DNA of 64,000 bases from NCBI RefSeq assembly GCF_005844085.1, contig NZ_VCDI01000001.1, positions 1,054,001 through 1,118,000 on the forward strand, in the 5' to 3' direction. Each line of letters begins with the position of its first letter. Position 1 is the first letter of the stretch. Shown piece by piece: positions 48,766 to 57,202 of the stretch. A program made the translations under genes and the position numbers. The notes beneath the pieces are model-generated. The model saw only the letters and a list, made by a program, of their open reading frames with translations. It ran no database searches and was not told the origin of the DNA. The DNA comes from Lichenicoccus roseus. Its GTDB lineage: Bacteria; Pseudomonadota; Alphaproteobacteria; Acetobacterales; Acetobacteraceae.

Positions 48766-49194
48766 ATGGAAGAGCAACCGGCCACCATCATCGGGATGAT
48801 CGGCGCCCTGCTCGCAGGTCCCGGTGCACAACCCGGGCACTGCGAACGGCGGGACGGCAACGGCGCGATCCGGTTCACCCTGTCGCAGGGACCCGACGGG
48901 TCGCTGGTCGAAGGTTCCAGCCGGTATCGCGGCCTGGACGGGCAGTTCTCCGGGCAGATCAGGGCAAGCGCCACCACCGGCGTCAGTCGATACTGCCTCG
49001 AATACTCGGACGCGGAATGCTGCGGCACCACCCTGTCCTTTACCGTCGACGACGGCAGCGGCAGGATCCTGTCGATCGAGCCGCCGGAGACCGACCGGCG
49101 CGACAGGATCGTGCTCCCGGTTGCGGCGGACGCCGAAGCCGCCCAGCTTGCCGAGGACCTCGACTATCGCGAGCAGCATCAGGTCGGCCCGTGA
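48766..49194 (+). CDS. Hypothetical protein
   Basis: A 142-residue protein with no domain I recognise. The middle has repeated short beta-strand-like patterns (GSLVEGSSRYRGLDGQFSGQ and VSRYCLEYSDAECC) and an acidic end (AAQLAEDLDYREQHQVGP). ATG 48766 lies 18 bases after the BON-2 stop; the gene is in the same run. Its stop overlaps the next GTG (GTGA). Confidence 0.6.
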   Translation: MEEQPATIIGMIGALLAGPGAQPGHCERRDGNGAIRFTLSQGPDGSLVEGSSRYRGLDGQFSGQIRASATTGVSRYCLEYSDAECCGTTLSFTVDDGSGRILSIEPPETDRRDRIVLPVAADAEAAQLAEDLDYREQHQVGP

Positions 49195-49904
49195 CGGATG
49201 GCGCAGGCGGGCCGATCGCCGCGATCTTCGACGTGGATGGCGTGCTGCTTGCCTCTCCGCACGAACGCGCATGGCGCGAGGCGCTCGGTGGCCTCGCCGA
49301 CCCCGCCCTGTTCACCACGGCGCTCTACCAGGAAACGGTCGCCGGCAAGCCGCGGGCAGCCGGCGCGCTGGCGTCGCTGCAGGCACTTGGCGTAGCCGAT
49401 GCCGCGGGGCAGGCGCCGGCCTATGCGATCCGCAAGCAGGCGCGGCTGGAACAACTCGTGCAGGCCGGCGCGGTACAGGCATTTCCCGACGCCATGCGTC
49501 TCGTTCGTACCCTGCGCGGGCTCGCCTGGCCAATGGCGGTCGCATCCTCGTCGAAGAACGCCGCCGCGATGCTGCGCGCGATCGTGGTCGAGCCTGGCTG
49601 CAGCCTGTTCGAGATGTTCGCGGTGGACATGTGTGGCCGCGATCTCGCGCACGGCAAGCCGGATCCCGAGATCTTCCTGCTGGCAGCGGCGGGATTGGGA
49701 ATCGAGCCGAGGCACTGCATCGTCCTGGAGGATGCGCCGGCCGGGATCGAGGCCGCGCGCGCCGGCGGGATGTCATCGATCGGCGTCGCGCGGCTCGACG
49801 ATGCGGCCGGCCTGCGCGCGGCGCAGGCCGACATGGTCGTGACCAGGCTGGATGACGGCTCGGTGCAGGCCCTGGCGGCCAGGATGCTCGGCGGGACGGT
49901 ATGA
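49191..49904 (+). CDS. HAD-superfamily hydrolase, beta-phosphoglucomutase-like
   Basis: A 237-residue HAD phosphatase/mutase. Motif I is FDVDGVLL with D14 nucleophile and D16; ASSSKN is motif II, and KPDPEIFLLAA..LEDAPAGIEAARAGG gives motifs III and IV. Subfamily IA with helical cap. It starts at GTG 49191 overlapping the upstream stop and ends overlapping the GH65 gene (ATGA), the standard pairing of beta-phosphoglucomutase with a disaccharide phosphorylase. So it most likely converts beta-glucose-1-phosphate to glucose-6-phosphate. Confidence 0.85.
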   Translation: MTDGAGGPIAAIFDVDGVLLASPHERAWREALGGLADPALFTTALYQETVAGKPRAAGALASLQALGVADAAGQAPAYAIRKQARLEQLVQAGAVQAFPDAMRLVRTLRGLAWPMAVASSSKNAAAMLRAIVVEPGCSLFEMFAVDMCGRDLAHGKPDPEIFLLAAAGLGIEPRHCIVLEDAPAGIEAARAGGMSSIGVARLDDAAGLRAAQADMVVTRLDDGSVQALAARMLGGTV

Positions 49905-52255
49905 TCGCCCCGTCCGCCCCGGGCCTTGCCGGGACGCCCGATCCGGATCCTGCCTGGGCGCTGACCACCGACGGCTTCGACGCCCTGCGCGAGGGCAGCC
50001 TGGAATCGCGCTATGCCATCGGCAACGGCCTGATCGGCGTGCGCGGCGCCCGCGCGGCCACACGCGGCAGCCGCTGGCTGGCGCCGCCCCGGACCTACGT
50101 TGCCGGCCTGTTCGATACGCCGGAACGATCCGCATCCAGCTCGCAACAGGACGAGGCCGTCTCGCCCGGACTGGTGCCCGCGGCCGACTGGCTGCATGTG
50201 CGGGTGCTGCTCGATGGCCATGCCCTGCTGCGCCATCCGGCCGAGGTGACCGCGCATCGCATGACGCTGGACATGCGGGGTGGCGCGCTGCTGAGCCGTT
50301 TCGAGCATCAGCATCGCGACCGCGACGGCGGCAATCCCCTGCGCCTGCTGGTGCACACCTTGCGGCTGACCTCCCAGGCGGATCGTTCGATCGGCCTGCA
50401 GGTCATCGAGATCGAGGTTCTCGACGGCGAGGCGGCGATCAGCTTCGAGGCTTCGTTCGAGGGCGTGGAACTCGGCCTCGTGCCCGAGCGGATCGGCGAC
50501 GGGCTCGGCGAATGGCGCACCCATACCGGCGGCCACCGCCTCGCCATCGCCACCAGGGCGAGCCTCGCCATCGACGGCGGCATCCGGCCGCCATCCGGGA
50601 CCGGGCCGCTGCGCAGCACCTGGCAGTGGCGCTGCCTGGCCGGTGAGCAAATCCGCTTCGAACGCACGGTCGCGGTGGTGCGGTCGGATGGGCCGCAACC
50701 TGATCCGGGCACTGCCGCCACCAGACGGCTGGCCAACGCCTCCGACCTCGGCACCGCTGCGGTGATGGCGGCGCACCGGCTCGCCTGGGACGCGCGCTGG
50801 ACGTGCAGCGCTGTCGAGGTCGGCGGCGATCCCGCTGCCCAGCGTGCGCTGCGCTTTGCGCTCTACCATCTCAACAGCGCGGCAAATCCCGACGACGGGC
50901 ATGTCTCGATCGGCGCGCGTGCGCTCACCGGCGACGGCTATCGCGGCCACGTGTTCTGGGACACCGAGATCTACCTGCTGCCGTTCTACAGCCTGACCTG
51001 GCCGGCGGCGGCGCGCGCGATGCTGATGTATCGATACCGCACCCTCGACGGCGCGCGCGCCAAGGCGGCCGGCATGGGCTGGCAGGGCGCGCTGTATGCC
51101 TGGGAGTCGGCCGACAGCGGCGCGGAGGCGACGCCGCTGCATGCCGTCGCCGCCGACCATGCCGTCATCGATATCCTCTGCGGCAAGCAGGAGCAGCATA
51201 TCAGCGCCGACGTCGCCTTTGCGGTCTGGCAATACTGGCAGGCGACCGGCGACGAGGCCTTCCTGCTCGAAGCCGGCGCCGAGATCCTGCTGGAGACCGC
51301 GCGCTTCTGGTCCAGCCGCGCCCGGCTGGAAGCGGACGGGCGCAGCCACATCCGCGGCGTCATCGGGCCCGACGAATATCACGAGCATGTCGACGACAGC
51401 GCCTTCACCAACGTCATGGCGCGCTGGAACATCCGCACCGGTCTCGCGACCGCATCCCTGTTGCGCGACCGCTGGCCCGGGCGCTGGGCCAGCCTGTCCG
51501 CCGCCCTCGGCCTCGAAGCGGAAGAGCTTGCCCGCTGGGGGACCACGGGCGCGACCATCGTGACCGGGCTCGATCCGGCGACCGGCCTCTACGAGCAGTT
51601 CGCCGGCTACAACGAGCTGGAACAGATCGATCTCGCCGACTATGCCGGGCGCTCGGTGGCGATGGACATGATCCTGGGACGCGAGCGGATCGGCCGCTCC
51701 CAGGTGGTCAAGCAGGCCGACATCGTCGCATTGCTCGGGCTGCTGCCGCAAGAATTCGCCGGTGCGTCCGGGCTGGCCAATTTCCGCTTCTACGAGCCCC
51801 GGTGCAGCCATGGCAGCTCGCTCAGCCGGGCCATGCACGCGTTCGTCGCCGCACGCCTCGGCCTCTCGGATCTGGCGCTGCGGTATTTTCGCGAGACCGC
51901 CGATATCGATCTCGGCGACAACCAGGTCGCCTGCGACGGCGGCATCCATATCGCAGCACTCGGCGGGATCTGGCTCACCGCGGTGTTCGGCTTCGCGGGG
52001 CTGTCGCTCACCGATGATGGCGTTGCGCTCGATCCGCAACTGCCGCCGCAATGGACCAGCCTTGCCTTCTCCGTGCAGCGGGGCAGGTGCGACCTGCACA
52101 TCTCCATCGGCACCGGCGTCGATGTGGCGATGCAGGGGCCCGTCACGCTGACCTTGCGTTACCGTGGCGCTGTGCATGTCCTGCAGCCGGGGCAGACGCT
52201 GCATCTCGACAGCATCGCATCGGCGGATCGCCCTGCTGCCGGCGTGGTTAGGTAG
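49901..52255 (+). CDS. Glycoside hydrolase family 65 protein (disaccharide phosphorylase-like)
   Basis: A 784-residue GH65 enzyme with the N-terminal beta-sandwich (LESRYAIGNGLIGVRGARAA), the (alpha/alpha)6 barrel (HVFWDTEIYLLPFYSLTWP) and the general acid E492 in VIGPDEYHEHVDDSAFTN. GH65 enzymes phosphorolyse alpha-linked disaccharides such as trehalose, maltose or kojibiose into beta-glucose-1-phosphate plus a sugar. Coupled to the beta-phosphoglucomutase-like gene, it fits a phosphorolytic route. Which disaccharide is not shown by the sequence. Its TAG stop lies in box e. Confidence 0.9.
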   Translation: MIAPSAPGLAGTPDPDPAWALTTDGFDALREGSLESRYAIGNGLIGVRGARAATRGSRWLAPPRTYVAGLFDTPERSASSSQQDEAVSPGLVPAADWLHVRVLLDGHALLRHPAEVTAHRMTLDMRGGALLSRFEHQHRDRDGGNPLRLLVHTLRLTSQADRSIGLQVIEIEVLDGEAAISFEASFEGVELGLVPERIGDGLGEWRTHTGGHRLAIATRASLAIDGGIRPPSGTGPLRSTWQWRCLAGEQIRFERTVAVVRSDGPQPDPGTAATRRLANASDLGTAAVMAAHRLAWDARWTCSAVEVGGDPAAQRALRFALYHLNSAANPDDGHVSIGARALTGDGYRGHVFWDTEIYLLPFYSLTWPAAARAMLMYRYRTLDGARAKAAGMGWQGALYAWESADSGAEATPLHAVAADHAVIDILCGKQEQHISADVAFAVWQYWQATGDEAFLLEAGAEILLETARFWSSRARLEADGRSHIRGVIGPDEYHEHVDDSAFTNVMARWNIRTGLATASLLRDRWPGRWASLSAALGLEAEELARWGTTGATIVTGLDPATGLYEQFAGYNELEQIDLADYAGRSVAMDMILGRERIGRSQVVKQADIVALLGLLPQEFAGASGLANFRFYEPRCSHGSSLSRAMHAFVAARLGLSDLALRYFRETADIDLGDNQVACDGGIHIAALGGIWLTAVFGFAGLSLTDDGVALDPQLPPQWTSLAFSVQRGRCDLHISIGTGVDVAMQGPVTLTLRYRGAVHVLQPGQTLHLDSIASADRPAAGVVR

Positions 52256-52294
52256 TTTCCGGCGCTTCAAGAAGTTCCAGGCGGCGTCCAGGTT
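52248..52294 (+). promoter_or_regulatory. Box e: shared element + -10 (BON-3 unit)
   Basis: TTAGGTAGTTTCCGG (52248-52262), 26 bases, CAGGTT (52289-52294, weak). As in box d, the TAG of the preceding gene's stop codon is the TAG of the element. The next gene begins at 52338. Confidence 0.5.
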
Positions 52295-52337
52295 GTTTGC
52301 AGGATCGATGACATCGTAGAACCAGATCGGAAGCATC

Positions 52338-52889
52338 ATGATCGACGACATCCGGCTGCGAGAGGACGTCCTGGCGGAACTGCTCTGGGAGCCGAGCGTC
52401 GCCTGCGACGGCATCACGGTGACCGCCCGCCGCGCGGTCGTCACCCTGTCGGGTCATGTCGGCAGCTACGCCCAGAAGTCGGCGGCGGCGGCGGCAACAC
52501 GCCGGGTGGCCGGGGTGCAAGCCGTGGTGGAGCGGATCAAGGTCCGGCTGCCGGCGGAGATGGGCTGGTCCGATGGGATGATCGCGGCGACCGCGGCCGC
52601 GCGCCTGGCCTCGAACGTCTTCGTCCCGGCTGGTCGCGTGCTGATCGCGGTCAAGGCGGCCCGGGTGACGTTGACCGGCCAGCTCGACTGGTGGTTCCAG
52701 CGGGAAGCGGTGGAGCAGGACATGAGGGCGCTCTCCTGCATCGTCGACCTCTCGAACCGGATCACGATCCAGCGCCTGTGCAGCCTGGCGGCGCCACCCG
52801 CCGCGGACCGGGGCGACGAGATGGTCGAGGCGCTGTACCGCGCGTGGTTCCTGCCCACCGGTGCGTCATCCGATCGGCCGAGGGCATGA
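52338..52889 (+). CDS. BON-domain protein 3, shortened
   Basis: A 183-residue relative of the two BON proteins: LREDVLAELLWEPSVACDGITVTARRAVVTLSGHVGS, then VPAGRVLIAVKAARVTLTGQLDWWFQREAVE. It is cut after about the start of the third module (VEALYRAWFLPTGASSDRP), which lacks the VTVTAE..GHVRL strand. So it has two complete BON modules and a relic. The stop overlaps the next ATG (ATGA). Confidence 0.8.
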   Translation: MIDDIRLREDVLAELLWEPSVACDGITVTARRAVVTLSGHVGSYAQKSAAAAATRRVAGVQAVVERIKVRLPAEMGWSDGMIAATAAARLASNVFVPAGRVLIAVKAARVTLTGQLDWWFQREAVEQDMRALSCIVDLSNRITIQRLCSLAAPPAADRGDEMVEALYRAWFLPTGASSDRPRA

Positions 52890-53653
52890 CCACGAACGAC
52901 ATCACCGCAACCTTCGGGCCCGGCGCCACGGACCGGGACAGCCTGTCGCGCTCGCACCGCTCGACGCTGGATGCGATCTTCGGGCATCCGGTCGCGCACG
53001 GAGTGTCCTGGACGGATGTCGTCGCCCTGGTAAAGGATGTCGGTGTGGTCGAGCACGAAACGAACGGCGAGACCAGCTTCGTCATCGGCGGCGACCGCAG
53101 GCTGTTCAGGGCGCCGCACAGCAAGCAGATCGAGGCGACCACGGTGATCGATCTGCGCCACATGCTGGCGCGTGCCGGTTGGTCGCCCCATGCCGCCGGG
53201 TCGCCGGGGCCAGCACCCGACGCCCCACCGGCCGCGCCGGATGTTCTCGTGGTCGTGGAGCAGGCCGAGGCCCGGGTCTATCGCCTGCATGAAGAGGCCG
53301 GCGAGCCGACCGACCAGGTCATCCGGTCGGATCTCTCGTCGCACCGGCTGCATGAGCTCGCACGCCGGGAAGGCGGCCATGCCGGCGAAACCGGTTGGCA
53401 GGCGGATACCGAATTCTACGAGCGCATCGCCGGGGCCCTGCACGGGGGCGGCGCCATCGTGCTGGCCGGTCATGGGCACGGCCACAGCGATGCCGCACAT
53501 GCCCTCGAGCTCTACCTGCAGCGGCATCATGCGGACATCGCCGGCCGGCTATGCAGGACACTCGGAGCCGATCTGTCGAGCCTTACCGACGCGCAGCTTC
53601 GTGCCCTGGGGCGGCGGGCGCTTGTGACGGCGGAACCGGCGACCAAAGCCTGA
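52886..53653 (+). CDS. Hypothetical protein with HicA-like and RF1-like regions
   Basis: A 255-residue protein. Residues 25-105 (LDAIFGHPVAHGVSWTDVV..., RLFRAPHSKQIEATTVIDLRHMLARAG) resemble the dsRBD-like fold of HicA toxins and keep a histidine in the HSK position. Residues 125-250 (VVVEQAEARVYRL..., AIVLAGHGHGHSDAAHALELYLQ) resemble bacterial proteins of the archaeo-eukaryotic release-factor superfamily. Both matches are by eye and uncertain; no HicB partner is seen. Coupled to BON-3 by ATGA. Confidence 0.6.
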   Translation: MTTNDITATFGPGATDRDSLSRSHRSTLDAIFGHPVAHGVSWTDVVALVKDVGVVEHETNGETSFVIGGDRRLFRAPHSKQIEATTVIDLRHMLARAGWSPHAAGSPGPAPDAPPAAPDVLVVVEQAEARVYRLHEEAGEPTDQVIRSDLSSHRLHELARREGGHAGETGWQADTEFYERIAGALHGGGAIVLAGHGHGHSDAAHALELYLQRHHADIAGRLCRTLGADLSSLTDAQLRALGRRALVTAEPATKA

Positions 53654-53699
53654 GCCTCGGGCAAGCCCCGGGTCCAGCACCCGTGGTTGACGCCTGATA

Positions 53700-55247
53700 A
53701 TGGCCTCGCTCCGATCGGGCTGGCTCGCGACGTCCTGGCCGCTGCCGGTCTCGCTTGCCGCCGCCGCCGCGATCCTGCTGGCCGGGTTCTTCTTCACGCG
53801 CAGGGCATTCCGCGACAATCCGGTCGGGCATTTCCTCTGCCAGTTCGCGATCTTCGCCGGAGCCACCCTGGTCATCGTGGGCGGCGGCGTGGTGCCGTTC
53901 GAGCCGGCGCCGGCGATGCCTCCGGTCGCCGGCATGCGGCACCTCCTGGAGGCCATGGTCGTCGGCGCCTTCAAGATGGTCTGGTGGCTGGCCGGCGCCT
54001 GGCTGCTGGCCGGACTCACGCGCGCCGCCCTGGCGTTCCGGCGCAAGCCGGTCGAGACCCGCTTCCTGCAGGACCTGTGCGCCGGCTTCATCTACGTCAG
54101 CGCCGTCCTGGGCATCACCTCCTACGTGTTCGGCATCTCGCTCGGCGGCCTGCTGGCGGCCTCGGGCATTGTCGCGATCGTGCTGGGGCTCGCGCTGCAA
54201 AGCACGCTGGGCGACGTGTTTTCGGGTGTCGTGCTCAACCTCGGCCGGCCCTACCATCCGGGCGACTGGGTGACGCTGGAAAGCGGGCTCACCGGACGGG
54301 TGATGGAAACCAACTGGCGGGCCACCCAGCTGCTCACGCTGTCGCACGACGTCGCCATCATCCCGAACAGCGTGATTGCCAGGACCAGGCTGGTCAATCT
54401 CAGCAAGCCGGGCGGTGCGCACGGCGTCACCCTGTCGATGCGGGTCGATCCGGCCGGAGCGCCCGCGGCGGCAGTGGCGATCCTGGAAACCGCCATGCTC
54501 GGCTGCAGCCATATCCTTCGCGATCCGAAGCCGGTCGTCACCATCCTCTCGCTCGATGCGCTGGCGCTGGAATGCGAGCTGATGTGCTTCGTGTCCGCCT
54601 ACGAGCAGGGCCCGGCCGCACGCAACGAGGTGTTCGACCGCGTGTTCCGGCACTGCATGGCCGCCGGGTTGCGGCCGGCGCCTCCGGCCGGCAGCCCAGG
54701 CCTGCCGGTGCCGCACGCAGCATCGACCCGTGACGAGACCGCCCGCCGGTTGCTCGACCACCTGCCGGTGTTCGCTTCGCTGACCGGCGAGGAGCGCGCC
54801 GCGCTCGTGCCCGGCATGCGTCGCGACACCTTCAAGGCCGGCGAGACGCTGCTGGAGGAGGACAGCGTGGCGCCGGCCCTGTTCATCCTCACCGCCGGCG
54901 TGCTGGTGGCGTCGAGACTACAGAACGGCACCGATGTCGAGACGACGCGCCTTGCGCCGGGCGAGTGCTTCGGGCAGAGCAGCGCGCGGCTCGAGGTCAG
55001 GACGTTCTTCAAGGTCAGGGCGCTGACCCGGGCCACGGTCTACCGGATCGCGCGGGCGGAGCTGACACCGCTGCTGCTGGCGAGGCCGGCCTTCCTGCTG
55101 GATCTCGAGCAGCTCGCCGCCCGCCGCATCGGCGCCGCCAGTCCACGCGCGTCGCCGGCCGTACCATCGCCGCCGGCCACCGCCGGAAGGCGGCTTGCAG
55201 GGCGCCTGCGGACGATCTACCGGTTGCTCTCCAGCCGTTCGAAATAA
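53700..55247 (+). CDS. MscS-type channel with C-terminal cyclic-nucleotide-binding domain
   Basis: A 515-residue inner-membrane protein with four helices in the first 160 residues, then the MscS pore helix region SLGGLLAASGIVAIVLGLALQSTLGDVFSGVVLNLGRPYHPGDWV and beta-domain. Residues ~345-470 are a cNMP-like domain (VFASLTGEERAALVPGMRR..., AGETLLEEDSVAPALFILTAGVLV, TRLAPGECFGQSS). The phosphate-binding arginine loop is partly degenerate. Such fusions allow gating by a small ligand in addition to membrane tension. It overlaps the convergent crp-type gene by 31 bases. Confidence 0.88.
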   Translation: MASLRSGWLATSWPLPVSLAAAAAILLAGFFFTRRAFRDNPVGHFLCQFAIFAGATLVIVGGGVVPFEPAPAMPPVAGMRHLLEAMVVGAFKMVWWLAGAWLLAGLTRAALAFRRKPVETRFLQDLCAGFIYVSAVLGITSYVFGISLGGLLAASGIVAIVLGLALQSTLGDVFSGVVLNLGRPYHPGDWVTLESGLTGRVMETNWRATQLLTLSHDVAIIPNSVIARTRLVNLSKPGGAHGVTLSMRVDPAGAPAAAVAILETAMLGCSHILRDPKPVVTILSLDALALECELMCFVSAYEQGPAARNEVFDRVFRHCMAAGLRPAPPAGSPGLPVPHAASTRDETARRLLDHLPVFASLTGEERAALVPGMRRDTFKAGETLLEEDSVAPALFILTAGVLVASRLQNGTDVETTRLAPGECFGQSSARLEVRTFFKVRALTRATVYRIARAELTPLLLARPAFLLDLEQLAARRIGAASPRASPAVPSPPATAGRRLAGRLRTIYRLLSSRSK

Positions 55248-56020
55248 TCCGTCAGCTCCTTCGGCGCGCCACCGAAATGCAGGTAGGTCTCGTTGAAGTC
55301 GGCGATCTTCTGCAGGCCGGGAAGGCTGACGAGTTCGAGTTTCCGTCGCTCCATGACGATCAGCCCGTGCTTGCGGAAATCCTGCAGGATCCGGTTCACG
55401 TGCACCGCCGACAGGCCGAGCGCGTCGCCGAGTTCGGTCTGTGTCAGGGGCAGGCTGAAAGAACGGCCCTTGGTCAACCCGACCGCCCGGTGGCGCCAGA
55501 ACAGCTCGCAGAGCAGGTAGGCGATGCGGCCGCGAGCGTCGCGCCGGCCCAGCGCCACGATCCGCTCGCGGAGCATGGCCTCCTCCTGCAGGGAACTCCA
55601 CCACAGCGCCGCCGACACCCTCGGATGACACGTGAACAGATCCATCATGCCATCGCGGGAGACCGGCGCGATGCGGACCGGCGTGAGCGTTCCGATCGAA
55701 TGGTCCATGGTCTTCAGCAGGAAGACATGCAGGTCGCAGACATCGCCGGGGATCAGGAAGGTGATGACCTGCCGGGTGCCGTCGGAAAGGTTGCGGTAGC
55801 GGATCGCCATGCCCTCGAGCAGGACGAACACCGAGCGCGGCACCGAGCCTTCGGCGACGATGTCGACATGCGACGCAAAACACTCCTCCTTCGACGCGAG
55901 AGATTCGAGTGCCGTGCGATCCGGCTCCGAAAGCGGCAAAAAATTCCATAGCTTGCGCGTCAGCGGATTGCGGTTCGGCACCGGCCACCATTCCCTATCC
56001 GACAGTGTCGCAACGAGCAT
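55217..56020 (-). CDS. Crp/Fnr-family transcription regulator
   Basis: A 267-residue regulator. The N-terminal effector domain (ASHVDIVAEGSVPRSVFVLLEGMAIRYRNLSDGTRQVITFLIPGDVCDL) lacks the cysteine tetrad of Fnr and has no Crp-type cAMP pocket that I could recognise. The C-terminal HTH (LPLTQTELGDALGLSAVHVNRILQDFRKHGLI) is complete. So it is a Crp/Fnr-like sensor of unknown signal, probably redox or metabolite. It is the only classical regulator in this island besides the LuxR protein. Confidence 0.9.
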   Translation of the reverse strand: MLVATLSDREWWPVPNRNPLTRKLWNFLPLSEPDRTALESLASKEECFASHVDIVAEGSVPRSVFVLLEGMAIRYRNLSDGTRQVITFLIPGDVCDLHVFLLKTMDHSIGTLTPVRIAPVSRDGMMDLFTCHPRVSAALWWSSLQEEAMLRERIVALGRRDARGRIAYLLCELFWRHRAVGLTKGRSFSLPLTQTELGDALGLSAVHVNRILQDFRKHGLIVMERRKLELVSLPGLQKIADFNETYLHFGGAPKELTDYFERLESNR

Positions 56021-56047
56021 GTCCTGTTCACGCCGGAATGGCTACCG

Positions 56048-56305
56048 TCAAGCCGGCCGATCCGTACGAAGCGGATCCGGAGCCGCCGACAGGCTGCGCG
56101 CGACGGCTTGCAGCAGCGAGATCGACTTGACGCTCACCACGACGCTTTCGGTGGTTCCAGCCATTTCGCGCTTGACGTCGATCACCCCGGTGATCGCCTC
56201 GAGCATCTGCGCCTTTTCAACCACCCCTCGCTCGATGAGGATTAACGCGACACTCTCGCAGAGCATCAGGGCGGCCTGGCCGTGCGGGTCCGGATCTTGA
56301 TCCAT
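56048..56305 (-). CDS. Small hypothetical protein
   Basis: An 85-residue protein from ATG 56305: DQDPDPHGQAALMLCESVALILIERGVVEKAQMLEAITGVIDVKREMAGTTESVVVSVKSISLLQAVARSL. The central helix pair could form a helical bundle; no family was recognised. Its stop lies 28 bases before the start of the Crp/Fnr gene, so the two may be co-transcribed. Divergent from the LuxR gene. Existence is plausible but not certain. Confidence 0.5.
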   Translation of the reverse strand: MDQDPDPHGQAALMLCESVALILIERGVVEKAQMLEAITGVIDVKREMAGTTESVVVSVKSISLLQAVARSLSAAPDPLRTDRPA

Positions 56306-56408
56306 CACGCAGCATAGAACTTGCCCGGCAACCGGCGGGCTATCCCAGGTTAGCTCGATTCGCCTGCGAGCCCGGCTATGGTCCAGCCCGGCAAGCCGGG
56401 ACCAGACA

Positions 56409-57170
56409 ATGCAACGGTACAAAGCAGCGATGAGCGCCTTTTCCTGCGAGACGGCGTCCTCGGCACTTCCGCCCGACGCCAGGATCGGTCTGGTTCTGCA
56501 GCGCATCGCGCAATCCGACCAGCAGGCCCAGTCGCTGCCTTGCGAAAACCTGGTCTACGAACTCATGCCACCACCTGCCGTGCGCGGCTACCAGACCGCG
56601 GATCATGTCGACGGCGCGGCCAGGCGCGCCTTGAACCTCGCCCGCCTGTATGCGGAGCGCCTTGGCGGGGCAGAGCAGGAGCAGTCGGAGCTCGAGAACA
56701 CGCTCTACGAGTTCAGCAGGATCCTGCTCGGGCTGGATTGTCAGCAGAACGACATGCGCATTGCGAGACCGGCGATCCCGGATGCCACATCCGAGCGGCG
56801 GCGCGACGCGAGGCGGCTGATCGCCACCCTCACGACGCGGCAGCGGCAGGTGATGGTCCTGGTTCTGGCAGGACGGCCCAACAAGCTGATCGCCCAGGAT
56901 CTTTGCATCAGCCAGCGCACCGTCGAGAACCATCGCGCCGCCGTGATGGCCAGGACCGGGTCGAAATCGCTTCCGGCACTGGCACGGACGGGACTCTACG
57001 GCGCGCTGGCGGAGCAGCAATCGTCGACCCGGATCGACGCCGAGAATTCGGATCTGCGCGTTCCGCCCGGGTCCTGTTGTTCCGTCGCAGGGTCGCCACC
57101 GTCCCGGCCACTCCGTCTATCGAAGCGCCTGGGGCGCGCGAACCGGAGCGGCAACCGCCCGTCGGCCTGA
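56409..57170 (+). CDS. LuxR-type regulator with FixJ-like DNA-binding domain
   Basis: A 253-residue protein. Residues ~138-200 (LTTRQRQVMVLVLAGRPNKLIAQDLCISQRTVENHRAAVMARTGSKSLPALARTGL) follow the FixJ C-terminal domain closely: AG.PNK.IA.DL.IS.RTVE.HRA.VM......SLP.L.R. The N-terminal 130 residues are helical but show no receiver-domain aspartates or Lys, so it is not a canonical response regulator. ATG 56409 has no good ribosome site; a GC-rich stem-loop (56387-56400) lies right in front of it. It heads a two-gene run with a USP. Candidate regulator of the shared boxes. Confidence 0.85.
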   Translation: MQRYKAAMSAFSCETASSALPPDARIGLVLQRIAQSDQQAQSLPCENLVYELMPPPAVRGYQTADHVDGAARRALNLARLYAERLGGAEQEQSELENTLYEFSRILLGLDCQQNDMRIARPAIPDATSERRRDARRLIATLTTRQRQVMVLVLAGRPNKLIAQDLCISQRTVENHRAAVMARTGSKSLPALARTGLYGALAEQQSSTRIDAENSDLRVPPGSCCSVAGSPPSRPLRLSKRLGRANRSGNRPSA

Positions 57171-57202
57171 TCGGCCCGGTCATTCGACGAGGAAGCCGCA
57201 TC

